Assembly (NCBI GenBank): GCA_023431205.1 | Contig: JAEYXQ010000103.1 | Location: forward strand, 1-14,666 | Direction: 5' to 3' | DNA length: 14,666 nucleotides | Origin: Pseudomonadota bacterium | GTDB taxonomy: Bacteria > Pseudomonadota > Alphaproteobacteria > Rhizobiales > Devosiaceae | Shown: positions 1 through 9,516 of the stretch, piece by piece | How positions within the stretch are numbered: the stretch's first letter is position 1 | Layout of the letters: the number at the start of each line of letters is the position of its first letter | The notes under the pieces: generated by a model | What the model saw: the letters and a program-made list of their open reading frames with translations, nothing else | Databases searched by the model: none | What the model was told of the DNA's origin: nothing | Made by a program: the position numbers and the translations under genes

Positions 1-2804
<2,804 letters not shown>

Positions 2805-2813
<9 letters not shown>

Positions 2814-2863
2814 GGGTCGCAAGCCTACCTCCCTCCGGAGGTAGGCTGGCCGCAATAAGCTGC
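2805..2863 (+). terminator. Terminator-like hairpin after carB
   Basis: A perfect 11-bp stem (AGCCTACCTCC at 2822-2832 with GGAGGTAGGCT at 2837-2847, loop CTCC) starts nine bases after the carB stop codon. An outer stem can also form between 2805-2812, which overlaps the stop codon, and 2856-2863; it has 8 bp with one G-T wobble. No T-run follows, so classical intrinsic termination is not assured. Position and stem strength suggest 3'-end formation or transcript protection for carB. Confidence 0.6.
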
Positions 2864-2874
2864 TATGCCTCGTA

Positions 2875-2957
2875 GACCTCATCCTGAGCTTGTCGAAGGA
2901 CGAGGTCGCGGGCACCGAGCTACCGACCTCGTGGTTCGACAGGCTCACCATGAGGTC
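2875..2957. repeat. Dispersed palindromic repeat, two-hairpin unit
   Basis: Two 33-base arms, 2875-2907 and 2925-2957, are inverted copies of each other matching at 28 of 33 positions, separated by 17 bases. Each arm also folds on itself: GACCTC-A-TCC with GGA-C-GAGGTC in the first, GACCTC-G-TGG with CCA-T-GAGGTC in the second. The TCC/GGA versus TGG/CCA difference keeps both stems paired. The core TGAGCTTGTCGAAGGA resembles a short intergenic repeat I recall from many alphaproteobacterial genomes, similar in style to REP elements; that recognition is from memory. The unit lies between carB and the ATPase gene and should be treated as non-coding, although a reading frame runs through it. Confidence 0.75.
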
Positions 2958-3018
2958 TTGGAGAGGCCAGTGGCTGCGCACGCTTGACTCCCCACCCCGC
3001 CCTCCCCACCTTCCGGGC

Positions 3019-3783
3019 ATGCGAAAGAGCCGTGACACCCGCCTGCCGGCGCCATTTCTGAAGCGCCTGTCGGTGCGGGAGGATGTCGAGCGCGAGGAGC
3101 GCTATCCGTTCGATCTGCCTTGGTTGACCGACGACTTCGAGCTCGAATTCGCCACCCCGCTCACCATCATCGTCGGCGAGAACGGCACCGGCAAATCGAC
3201 GCTGGTGGAGGCGATCGCGGCGCTCTGCGGCTTCGACGAGGCCGGTGGCGGCAAGGGCTACAAGCCGCTCGACCATTCCGCCGCCATCGACAAGAGCGGC
3301 GCCGAGCTTGCCACGGCCCTGCGGGCCTCATGGCTGCCCAAGGTCACCAATGGCTGGTTCTTCAAGGCCGAGTCGTTCTTCTCCGTCGCCCGCTACCTCG
3401 ACCAGGCAGCCGCCGACAGCGGCGGGGCCGCTCCGGATTTCCTCTCCTGGAGCCACGGAGAAGGCTTCATCCGCTTCTTCGACGACCGCATGCGCCGGCA
3501 AGGCATCTACCTGCTCGACGAGCCCGAAAGCGCCCTCTCGCCCAAGCGCCAGCTCGAATTGCTGCGGCTGCTGCATGAGGTGCAGCAATCGGCAACGGCA
3601 CAGATCATCATGGCAACGCACTCGCCGATCCTGATGGCGGTCCCCGGGGCGCGGCTGCTGGAGGTGACGCCGGGCGGCTTTGCCGAGACCGACCTGCTCC
3701 GCACTCGCCACTTCCGCCTCTACCAGGATTTCGCCGCCGACCCGGAAGACTTCATCGCTCGCGCGCTGGCGGACGAGATCTGA
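3019..3783 (+). CDS. Stand-alone ABC-like AAA ATPase (COG3910-type)
   Basis: A 254-residue soluble ATPase with the motif set of ABC/RecF-type ATPases. It has Walker A GENGTGKST (residues 53-61), a signature-like SHGEG (145-149), Walker B IYLLDEPES (163-171) and a switch histidine in ATHSP (H201). It has no membrane segment and no partner permease, so it is unlikely to be a transporter; relatives are annotated only as predicted ATPases. The cellular role is unknown. I chose ATG 3019 because the 43 residues that the frame allows upstream are encoded by the palindromic repeat and a Pro-rich stretch, whereas family members start shortly before the FLKR...YPF segment. The Shine-Dalgarno site is weak. 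The gene stands alone between carB and a dioxygenase gene with its own promoter candidate. Confidence 0.85.
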   Translation: MRKSRDTRLPAPFLKRLSVREDVEREERYPFDLPWLTDDFELEFATPLTIIVGENGTGKSTLVEAIAALCGFDEAGGGKGYKPLDHSAAIDKSGAELATALRASWLPKVTNGWFFKAESFFSVARYLDQAAADSGGAAPDFLSWSHGEGFIRFFDDRMRRQGIYLLDEPESALSPKRQLELLRLLHEVQQSATAQIIMATHSPILMAVPGARLLEVTPGGFAETDLLRTRHFRLYQDFAADPEDFIARALADEI

Positions 3784-3787
3784 TGGG

Positions 3788-3815
3788 TTGACGCTGCGCC
3801 TCACGGCAGCATAAT
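3788..3815 (+). promoter_or_regulatory. Sigma-70-type promoter candidate upstream of the dioxygenase
   Basis: TTGACG (3788-3793) and CATAAT (3810-3815) each match the consensus hexamers at five of six positions and are 16 bp apart. The site begins five bases after the ATPase stop codon. Transcription would start near 3822, giving a leader of about 120 nt before the dioxygenase start at 3946. Two hairpins lie in that leader. Confidence 0.5.
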
Positions 3816-3885
3816 TCCCGCACCATGATGATGAAGTTCGCCGTTTTCCTGAGCGCCTGAGCGCGCCCATTCCGGGCACTGAGCC

Positions 3886-3922
3886 CGAGCGCTGTTGCGC
3901 TCGTTCGGCCGCTGTTGCGGCC
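3886..3922 (+). repeat. Two tandem hairpins with identical TGTT loops
   Basis: CGAGCGC-TGTT-GCGCTCG (3886-3903, 7-bp stem) is followed after three bases by GGCCGC-TGTT-GCGGCC (3907-3922, 6-bp stem). Both share the core CGC-TGTT-GCG. They lie 23 bases before the start codon of the dioxygenase, in the leader predicted from the promoter at 3788-3815. No T-run follows. They could be regulatory RNA structure, transcript stabilisers or a small repeat family. Confidence 0.6.
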
Positions 3923-3945
3923 ACGCGAACTCATGGATACTTCAT

Positions 3946-4746
3946 ATGCCTGCTTCTTCTTCCGCGCTCAGCCCGGCTGAGCTCGACCGCTTCATAACCG
4001 ACGGCTTTCTCCGCATCGATGACGCCTTTTCCCGCGAGCTGGCGGATCAGGGCCGCGCCATCCTTTGGCGCGACACCGGGGCCAACCCGGACGATCCATC
4101 GACCTGGACCAAGCCGGTGGTCCGGCTGGGCGGCTACCATGACCTGCCGTTCCGCCAAGCAGCCAACACGCCGGTGCTGCACGCCGCCTATGACGGGCTC
4201 GTGGGCCCCGGCCGTTGGGCACCGCCGCAGGGCTTGGGCACCTTCCCCGTGCGGTTCCCCTCCGACGAGGCACCCGGCGACGATGGCTGGCACGTCGATG
4301 GCAGCTACATGCTGCCGGCGGACGACCAGACGGACTTCATGAACATCCGCGCCAATGTCAGCTCCAAGGGGCGGGCCTTGCTGATGCTGTTCCTGTTTTC
4401 CGATGTCGGGGAGGACGACGCTCCGACCCGTATCCGCCCCGGTTCGCATCTGGAGGTGGCACGTTACCTCGCCCCGGCAGGCGAGGACGGCCGAACGCTG
4501 AGGAACATGCTGGAGGACCGGCCCGACTGGTTCGACACCGGCCGCGAGGCCCTTGCCACCGGCCCCGCCGGCACCGTCTATCTCTGCCACCCGTTCCTGG
4601 TGCATGCGGCCCAGCCGCACCGCGGCAGGACGGTGAAGTTCATGGCACAGCCGCCGCTCTTCCCCCGTGAGCCGATCACCCTGGAGCGACCCGACGGCAG
4701 CTACTCACCGGTGGAACAGGCAATCCGAACGGCCCTTGCCGGCTGA
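3946..4746 (+). CDS. Phytanoyl-CoA dioxygenase (PhyH) family oxygenase
   Basis: A 266-residue member of the PhyH family of Fe(II)/2-oxoglutarate-dependent dioxygenases, soluble and cytoplasmic. The iron-binding HxD is WHVDGSY (H116, D118), followed by the family-like RIRPGSH. The distal histidine is most likely H220 in LCHPFLVHAAQPHRG, with H215 as an alternative. In the PhyH and ectoine-hydroxylase enzymes the arginine that holds 2-oxoglutarate sits 11 residues after this histidine. Here that place is K231, and R226 and R228 are the nearest arginines. The substrate cannot be told from sequence. ATG 3946 is preferred because the upstream part of the frame (from 3895) reads through hairpins; the ribosome site is weak. 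It is a single-gene unit between a promoter candidate and a terminator. Confidence 0.85.
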   Translation: MPASSSALSPAELDRFITDGFLRIDDAFSRELADQGRAILWRDTGANPDDPSTWTKPVVRLGGYHDLPFRQAANTPVLHAAYDGLVGPGRWAPPQGLGTFPVRFPSDEAPGDDGWHVDGSYMLPADDQTDFMNIRANVSSKGRALLMLFLFSDVGEDDAPTRIRPGSHLEVARYLAPAGEDGRTLRNMLEDRPDWFDTGREALATGPAGTVYLCHPFLVHAAQPHRGRTVKFMAQPPLFPREPITLERPDGSYSPVEQAIRTALAG

Positions 4747-4757
4747 TCGGGCAAAAA

Positions 4758-4784
4758 GAAAGGGCCGGCTGAGCCGGCCCTTTC
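4758..4784. terminator. Bidirectional intrinsic terminator between convergent genes
   Basis: A 12-bp perfect stem, GAAAGGGCCGGC / GCCGGCCCTTTC, closes a three-base loop TGA. It lies 11 bases after the dioxygenase stop codon and 16 bases beyond the hflC stop codon. Read on the minus strand the stem continues into CTTTTTG, giving a T-rich tail. It therefore looks strongest as the terminator of the hflKC transcript while also stopping the plus-strand gene. Confidence 0.9.
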
Positions 4785-4800
4785 GCTGTCGTCTGTGGCC

Positions 4801-5946
4801 CTACTGCGCCGGCGGCGCATCGGCGGCGTTCGGCACCGCATCGCCGTTGCTCACCGTCGCCGGCTCGCTCGGGGCAGCCGGGGCATCCGAGCTGGCCGGC
4901 GGCGGCACTTCCGTGCCGATGGTCGGCTGCAGTTCGGAGCCATCGTCGAGGGTGATCGACGGGGCCGGCGTTTCCTCGATGCCAAGGCCGTCGAGCGCGG
5001 GCTCGTCGGTGCTCGGCAGTTCCGGAGTGATGGCCGGCGGCTGCGGCGGCGCGAGGTTCTCGTTGGCCGCCGGCAGTTCGCCGTTGGAGCCGAAGTAGCG
5101 GAAGAACTCGCTGTCGGGCGACAGCACCATGGTGGTGCCGGTGCCGGACAAGGCACTGCGGTAGGATTGCATCGAGCGGAAGAACTCGAAGAATTCCGCA
5201 TCCTGACCGTAGGCCGCCGCGAAGATGCGGTTGCGTTCGGCGTCGCCGGTACCACGGATGATTTCCGCGTCGCGGGTTGCCGCTGCGACGATCTCGACGG
5301 CCTGACGGTCGGCGATGGCGCGCAGGCTCTGGGCCTGTTCCTGACCGCGGGCACGCAGCAGGGCAGCTTCCGCGAGACGCTCGGCACGCATGCGCTCGAA
5401 GGTCTGTTCGAACACCTGGGCCGCCAGATCCGTGCGCAGGATACGGACGTCGACGATGTCGATGCCGAGGGCCTGCAGGTCCGGGCGGATGAGGTCGGCA
5501 GCTTCGCGCATCATCTCCGGGCGCTGCTCGGACAGGGCGGCGTTGAACTCGCGCTGGCCATAGACCTGGCGCAGCACGGCAGCGAACCGGGTGGCGACGC
5601 GATCTTCAACCAGCGACAGCTGGCCCTGCGCGGCAATACGGAAGCGCAGCGGATCGACGATGCGGTAGGTGATGAAGGCGTCGACTTCATAGAAGGCACC
5701 GCCCGACACCTGCACGCGCAGATTGGTGAGGTCCTGCCGCAGCAGGCGGTCCTCGATGATCTGCACCGTGTCGATGAAGTCGGTCGGAATCTTGAAGTAG
5801 AGGCCCGGCTCTTCGCGCACGTCGAGGATCTGGCCGAAGCGCAGGACGATTGCCTGCTCGCGCTCGTTGACCACGAAGATGGACGAGAAGAAGACGTAAA
5901 GGGCAGCGACGATGACGACGCCAATGATGATAAGGCGATTGTTCAT
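4801..5946 (-). CDS. hflC: HflC, SPFH-domain subunit of the FtsH-regulating HflKC complex
   Basis: An inner-membrane protein that assembles with HflK into a periplasm-facing cage around the FtsH protease and modulates degradation of membrane proteins. The 381 residues comprise an N-terminal membrane anchor (about 4-23), then the VVNEREQAIVLRFGQI start of the SPFH/Band-7 domain and a long Ala/Glu/Arg helix (about 185-245). From about residue 290 there is a 92-residue Pro/Ala/acidic tail containing no Lys or Arg. Typical HflC is about 290-335 residues, so the tail is an extension. The start is five bases after the hflK stop, with GGGGA upstream as ribosome site, so the two are co-transcribed. 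No degP-like gene follows, unlike the arrangement I recall in several rhizobia; a terminator does. Confidence 0.95.
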   Translation of the reverse strand: MNNRLIIIGVVIVAALYVFFSSIFVVNEREQAIVLRFGQILDVREEPGLYFKIPTDFIDTVQIIEDRLLRQDLTNLRVQVSGGAFYEVDAFITYRIVDPLRFRIAAQGQLSLVEDRVATRFAAVLRQVYGQREFNAALSEQRPEMMREAADLIRPDLQALGIDIVDVRILRTDLAAQVFEQTFERMRAERLAEAALLRARGQEQAQSLRAIADRQAVEIVAAATRDAEIIRGTGDAERNRIFAAAYGQDAEFFEFFRSMQSYRSALSGTGTTMVLSPDSEFFRYFGSNGELPAANENLAPPQPPAITPELPSTDEPALDGLGIEETPAPSITLDDGSELQPTIGTEVPPPASSDAPAAPSEPATVSNGDAVPNAADAPPAQ

Positions 5947-5951
5947 TTGCG

Positions 5952-7067
5952 TCAGTTCCCCGTCGAGGTGCTGGGCACGGTGCTGGTCGAGGTGCTCGGC
6001 CTCAGCTCCGGCAGGGGCAGGTATGGAATGACGCCCTGATTGCCAGCGCCCGTTTCAACGAGCACCTTGGTCGACTGCCCGATCACCTCTTCCATGGTTT
6101 CCAGGAACAGGCGCTTGCGGGTCACGTCGGGGGCGTTCACGTATTCGGCGTAGATGGCGTTGAAGCGCTCGGCCTCACCGGTGGCTTCCTGCACCACGCG
6201 GTTGGCGTAAGCGGCCGCGTCTTCACGCAGCGCCGCAGCCCGGCCGCGGGCATCGCCCAGCAGGGTGTTGGCATACTGGCGTGCTTCTTCCTGCAGGCGG
6301 TCCTCGTCCTGCTCGGCACGCTGCACTTCGTTGAACGCATCGGCCACTTCCGCCGGCGGCGCAGCGCCTTCGATGGAGACCTGGCTGATGCTGACGCCGA
6401 TGCCATAGCTCTCGGCCACGCCCTGGGTGATATTCTGCACCTCGATTTCGATGCCGGCCTGATCGTCGCGGAACACATCGTTGGCCGGACGGCGGCCGAC
6501 GACTTCGCGCATGGCGCTTTCGGCCGTGGCGCGGATCATGGAGTCCGGATCGCGGACGTTGAAAAGATACGCGATCGGGTCGTTGACCGACCAGAAGACC
6601 GAGAAGCGGACGTCGACGATGTTCTGGTCGCCCGAGAGCATCAGCCCGTCATCGTCGCTGGTGCGGTCGCCGCTATTGGTGCCGCCCACCGTGATCTGGT
6701 TGACCGCGAGCGAGGCACGCTCGACCGTCTCGATCGGCCACAGGTGGAAGTGCAGACCGGCCTGGGAGAGTTCGGGCTTGGGTGCACCGAAGCGAAGCTC
6801 GACGCCGACTTCGCCTTCAGGAACCGTATAGACCGCGTTCAGCAGCCAGAAGACAGCGATGACCAGGATCGCGCCGATGATGGCCCAGCGGCCGCCGGGC
6901 ACGCCGCCGCGGAACTGGTCCCGCCCACGGCTCAGGATGTCCTCAAGATTGGGAGTGTTGCCGCCGGGTCGACGCGGACCACCGCCGCCGCCGCTCGGAG
7001 GCTGACCCCATGGGCCACCGCCCCCATTGTTGCGGCCACCCCCGCCTCCATTACTCTCCCAGGGCAT
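5952..7067 (-). CDS. hflK: HflK, SPFH-domain subunit of the HflKC complex
   Basis: Partner of HflC in the inner-membrane complex that modulates FtsH. The 371 residues show the features expected of HflK. There is a Gly-rich cytoplasmic N-terminus (residues 1-36, several runs of four or five Gly), the short NLEDILSRGRDQF segment, one membrane helix (about 61-80), and an SPFH domain beginning YTVPEGEVGVELRFG. A charged helix (about 250-300) and a Ser/Thr-rich tail ending PSTSTGN follow. The start ATG at 7065-7067 has AAGGA six bases upstream. The gene follows folA on the same strand after 66 bases that contain a promoter candidate, so hflKC can be expressed apart from the folate operon. Confidence 0.95.
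   Translation of the reverse strand: MPWESNGGGGGRNNGGGGPWGQPPSGGGGGPRRPGGNTPNLEDILSRGRDQFRGGVPGGRWAIIGAILVIAVFWLLNAVYTVPEGEVGVELRFGAPKPELSQAGLHFHLWPIETVERASLAVNQITVGGTNSGDRTSDDDGLMLSGDQNIVDVRFSVFWSVNDPIAYLFNVRDPDSMIRATAESAMREVVGRRPANDVFRDDQAGIEIEVQNITQGVAESYGIGVSISQVSIEGAAPPAEVADAFNEVQRAEQDEDRLQEEARQYANTLLGDARGRAAALREDAAAYANRVVQEATGEAERFNAIYAEYVNAPDVTRKRLFLETMEEVIGQSTKVLVETGAGNQGVIPYLPLPELRPSTSTSTVPSTSTGN
5962..6000 (-). repeat. Short in-frame direct repeat in the hflK tail
   Basis: GTCGAGGTGCTGGGC (5962-5976) recurs with one change as GTCGAGGTGCTCGGC (5986-6000), a period of 24 bases. In protein terms it doubles the unit PSTST in the C-terminal tail of HflK. The spacing is a multiple of three, so gain or loss of a copy would keep the frame. 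Confidence 0.6.
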
Positions 7068-7108
7068 CGCGATCCTTTCGGCAGCATTTCGTGAAGTTAT
7101 TGGGGACC

Positions 7109-7137
7109 TATATAGGCAAGGCGCTGAAACCGATCAA
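7109..7137 (-). promoter_or_regulatory. Promoter candidate for hflKC
   Basis: On the minus strand TTGATC (7132-7137, overlapping the folA stop codon) and TATATA (7109-7114) are separated by exactly 17 bp. The predicted transcript start is near 7101, about 35 bases before the hflK start codon. The -10 region lies in CTTGCCTATATAGG, a 14-base string that recurs exactly at the ssrA promoter candidate. Confidence 0.55.
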
Positions 7138-7658
7138 TGCGCGGACCGGCGGCGGCGTTCGTACACTTTGACGCGGTAGGGCGCGGCATCGCGCGGATCT
7201 GGCGTCACCTCGGGCTCGGCGACCACCTGCCAGACCTCCGGATCGATGTCGGGGAAGCGGACGTTCCCCTCCGGCTCGAGCTCCACATGGCTGACATAGA
7301 GCCGGTCGGCGCGGGGCATCATCTGCCGGTAGACCGTGCCGCCGCCGATGATCATGATCTCGTCCACGCCGTCGCGCTCGGCGATCTCGCCGGCAATGCG
7401 CAAGGCCTCGTCGAGCGTGTGCACCACCACCGTGCCCTCGGATTTGAAGCCGGTATCTGCGGTCACAATGATGTTGGTGCGGCCGGGCAGCGGCTTGCCG
7501 ACGGTTTCGAACTGCTTGCGGCCCATCACCATCGGCTTGCCCATGGTGGTGCGCTTGAAGAAGGCGAAGTCGGACGGAATGCGCCAGGGGATGTCCTGGT
7601 CATGACCGATGACGCCGTTGCGGGCGACGGCAGCGATCATCGCAATCCTGGCGGTCAT
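7134..7658 (-). CDS. folA: Dihydrofolate reductase
   Basis: Reduces dihydrofolate to tetrahydrofolate with NADPH, recycling the dihydrofolate that ThyA produces. The protein has 174 residues, slightly longer than E. coli FolA (159). It shows the N-terminal MIAAVARNGVIG, then PWRIPSDFAFFK with the catalytic acid at D30 (E. coli D27), MGRKQFETVGKPLPGR for the NADPH site, the MIIGGGTVYRQ loop, and RLYVSHVE near the end. Its ATG overlaps the TGA of the preceding acetyltransferase gene (ATGA), so translation is probably coupled. It is the last gene of the thyA-led set, and a promoter for hflK begins at its stop codon. Presence with thyA on one transcript fits the thymidylate cycle. Confidence 0.96.
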   Translation of the reverse strand: MTARIAMIAAVARNGVIGHDQDIPWRIPSDFAFFKRTTMGKPMVMGRKQFETVGKPLPGRTNIIVTADTGFKSEGTVVVHTLDEALRIAGEIAERDGVDEIMIIGGGTVYRQMMPRADRLYVSHVELEPEGNVRFPDIDPEVWQVVAEPEVTPDPRDAAPYRVKVYERRRRSAH

Positions 7659-8134
7659 GGCGCCCCCAGACGCTGGAGCGCATCGCCGTCAATGCGGACT
7701 TTCGTCCATTCGTCCTGCAGGACGCCGCCCTGGCTCTTGTAGAAGGCGATGGAGGGCTCGTTCCAGTCGAGCACCCACCATTCGAACCGACCCAGCCCTT
7801 CGCGCAAGCAGCGCTGCGCCAGATTGACCAGCAGCGCCTTGCCGATCCCCTTCCCCCGCAGGGTGGGGTCCACATAGAGATCTTCAAGCCAGATGCCGTG
7901 GCGGCCCTGGAAGGTGGAGTAGGTATAGAACCACAGGGCGAAGCCGACCGGCTGCCCCTCCCATTCGGCGATGTCGGCGAACACTCGGGGGGCGTCGCCG
8001 GACAGGTCGCGCTCGAGATCGGCCGGGGTGGCCTTTACCTCGTGCTCGAGCTTTTCATAGGCGGCAAGCTCGCGGATGAAGCGCAAAATGGTGGCAGCGT
8101 CCGCGCGGGTGGCGGGGCGGATGGTCAGGGTCAT
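7655..8134 (-). CDS. GNAT N-acetyltransferase, diamine/thialysine acetyltransferase-like
   Basis: A 159-residue cytoplasmic acetyl-CoA-dependent acetyltransferase. The acetyl-CoA loop is RGKGIGKA (residues 93-100), preceded by YSTFQGRHGIWLEDLYV (72-88) and followed by a conserved Tyr in FYKSQG (Y132). The strand STFxGRxGIxLEDLYV and its neighbourhood resemble the spermidine/spermine and thialysine N-acetyltransferase group, so a small amine is a possible substrate; this is inference. The gene starts 13 bases after the DUF4424 gene with a weak ribosome site and overlaps folA by four bases. Nothing in the protein links it directly to folate metabolism, and it looks like a passenger in the operon. 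Confidence 0.88.
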   Translation of the reverse strand: MTLTIRPATRADAATILRFIRELAAYEKLEHEVKATPADLERDLSGDAPRVFADIAEWEGQPVGFALWFYTYSTFQGRHGIWLEDLYVDPTLRGKGIGKALLVNLAQRCLREGLGRFEWWVLDWNEPSIAFYKSQGGVLQDEWTKVRIDGDALQRLGAP

Positions 8135-8147
8135 GCGAGCGGGTGGC

Positions 8148-9155
8148 CTAGAGGTCGTTGCGGTCGAGGATCAGGATATTGAGCTCTTCCTGCGGCCAGA
8201 AGTTCTCCTTGACCATCTCGAAGGTGGTGGGGCCGATCTTCTTCACGTCCTCGCCGCAGAACGAGACGAGGTTTGCAGGATTGCCCTTGTCCACCACGAG
8301 GCGGAACTTCTCGATGCCGCCGCCGGCCCAGTTGCCGCCGGTGGTCAGGATGTAGCTGATCCAGCTCTCGAAGAACGGGGCCGACCAGGGCTCGTCCGGA
8401 TTGGCCAGGGTGGCGCGCACCGCGGCGACGAAGTCGTCATCGGTGCAGTATTTCTGCCGGTACTCGGTGGCGGGATCGTAATCCTCGTAAGGCTCGGACA
8501 GGAAGGCGACGCCCACCGTGCCACCGACGCTGGGCTTGTAGCGGTGCTCCACCGTCACCGTCTCGCCAGCGGGGAAGGTTGCTTCCCAGGTGTAGGTGGC
8601 GCGATAGGTCCATTGCGGCCAGTGGTGCTTCTCCCAACCCTCGCCGGCGTCGAATTCGTCCGGGATCGCGAGGCCAAGATGCAGCAGGTTGTCCAGCGTC
8701 TCCCCTTCCAGCGCGTCCACGGCATCGATCGCTTCCTGCCGGATCGGCACCAACGGAATGCCGAGCTGGCGGAGCAGCTTGGTCCGGTCGACACCGGCAG
8801 CAATGGCATATTCGTGCAGCGTCGTCTCGACCGGCTCGCCTTCGAACAGGGTTTCGAACTCGAACAGGTTTTCGGCCGGGCCCTCGGGGAAGCTCACCGG
8901 GGAGAAGTGGTTGGGCACGATATCCGGCATCGGGAAGGCGACCAGCAGCGTCACGTCCTCGTCGCTGTCGTTGCGGAACTCGTAGGTGACCCGGATCTCG
9001 TTCTTGGAGATGTAGAGGTCCTCGCTCGCCATGGCGATCTCGCCATTGCTGACGAATTCGAGCCCGCCGGTGGTGAGCACCGCGGAGGTGTCGTTTGCCG
9101 ATACCGGCATGGCGGCGAGGAGGGACAGCATCCCCCCCAACGCGAGCTTGTGCAT
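8148..9155 (-). CDS. Exported DUF4424-family protein
   Basis: A 335-residue protein with a signal peptide (MHKLALGGMLSLLAAMPVSA, likely cut before ND), so periplasmic or surface-located. The mature N-terminus, with GGLEF, EDLYIS, YEFRN and VAFPMPD, matches what I know as DUF4424, a family of unknown function found in proteobacteria. It is Trp- and Tyr-rich and acidic. Its only two cysteines, C237 and C300, could form a disulfide in the periplasm. The start is supported by GGGAGGA seven to eight bases upstream. It sits 31 bases after the MazG-like gene and 13 before the acetyltransferase gene, apparently in the same transcript. No function can be assigned from sequence. Confidence 0.82.
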   Translation of the reverse strand: MHKLALGGMLSLLAAMPVSANDTSAVLTTGGLEFVSNGEIAMASEDLYISKNEIRVTYEFRNDSDEDVTLLVAFPMPDIVPNHFSPVSFPEGPAENLFEFETLFEGEPVETTLHEYAIAAGVDRTKLLRQLGIPLVPIRQEAIDAVDALEGETLDNLLHLGLAIPDEFDAGEGWEKHHWPQWTYRATYTWEATFPAGETVTVEHRYKPSVGGTVGVAFLSEPYEDYDPATEYRQKYCTDDDFVAAVRATLANPDEPWSAPFFESWISYILTTGGNWAGGGIEKFRLVVDKGNPANLVSFCGEDVKKIGPTTFEMVKENFWPQEELNILILDRNDL

Positions 9156-9186
9156 GCCTATCCTCCCCTAAAACAACAAGGCAGTG

Positions 9187-9516
9187 TTAGCCGTTTGCGC
9201 CCTCAGGCGGAAGATAGGGGAACCATTTGCGCTCGAGCGCAGCCTCGAGGTCGATCTGGTGCTGGCGCGCGAAAAGCAGCACCGTTGCGAGCACGTCCGC
9301 CGCCTCGTCCGCCAGCGCCCGCTCAATCTCTGCCGCAGAGGCATCGTGGCGTCGGCCGCGATCGGTCAGGCGGAGATACTCGGCCACGAGCTCGCCGACT
9401 TCCTCCTGAAGCTTGAGCACATACCAGTCAGGGTTGCGCTGGATGGCGAACTTGGCGGCGTAGCCGTCGGACACCCGCGACACCAGTTCGCTGAGGTCGT
9501 CGAGGTCGCGGCTCAC
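9187..9516 (-). CDS. MazG-like nucleotide pyrophosphohydrolase
   Basis: A small all-helical protein of 109 residues with the metal-binding pattern of the MazG/dCTPase superfamily: EEVGE (38-42), then E71 and D74 in DEAADVL. Such enzymes hydrolyse (d)NTPs to NMP and pyrophosphate, usually as nucleotide-pool cleaning; the exact substrate is unknown. The start is a GTG at 9514-9516 whose last bases overlap the thyA stop (GTGA), giving translational coupling. An open frame continues upstream but only through thyA in another frame, so it is not part of the protein. Coupling to thyA makes a pyrimidine deoxynucleotide a reasonable guess. Its length is that of a single-domain MazG-like protein. Confidence 0.85.
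   Translation of the reverse strand: MSRDLDDLSELVSRVSDGYAAKFAIQRNPDWYVLKLQEEVGELVAEYLRLTDRGRRHDASAAEIERALADEAADVLATVLLFARQHQIDLEAALERKWFPYLPPEGANG

Noticed and set aside
2890..3018. N-terminal extension of the ATPase frame.
   Set aside because: It is encoded by the palindromic repeat and a Pro-rich stretch with no counterpart in the family.
4795..6039. Plus-strand open frame of 414 codons opposite hflC.
   Set aside because: HflC on the other strand is unmistakable; the plus-strand frame is a codon-bias shadow.
8076..9416. Long plus-strand open frame of 446 codons.
   Set aside because: It lies opposite the DUF4424, GNAT and MazG-like genes, all of which have family motifs and proper starts. 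Its composition is that of an antisense shadow in GC-rich DNA.
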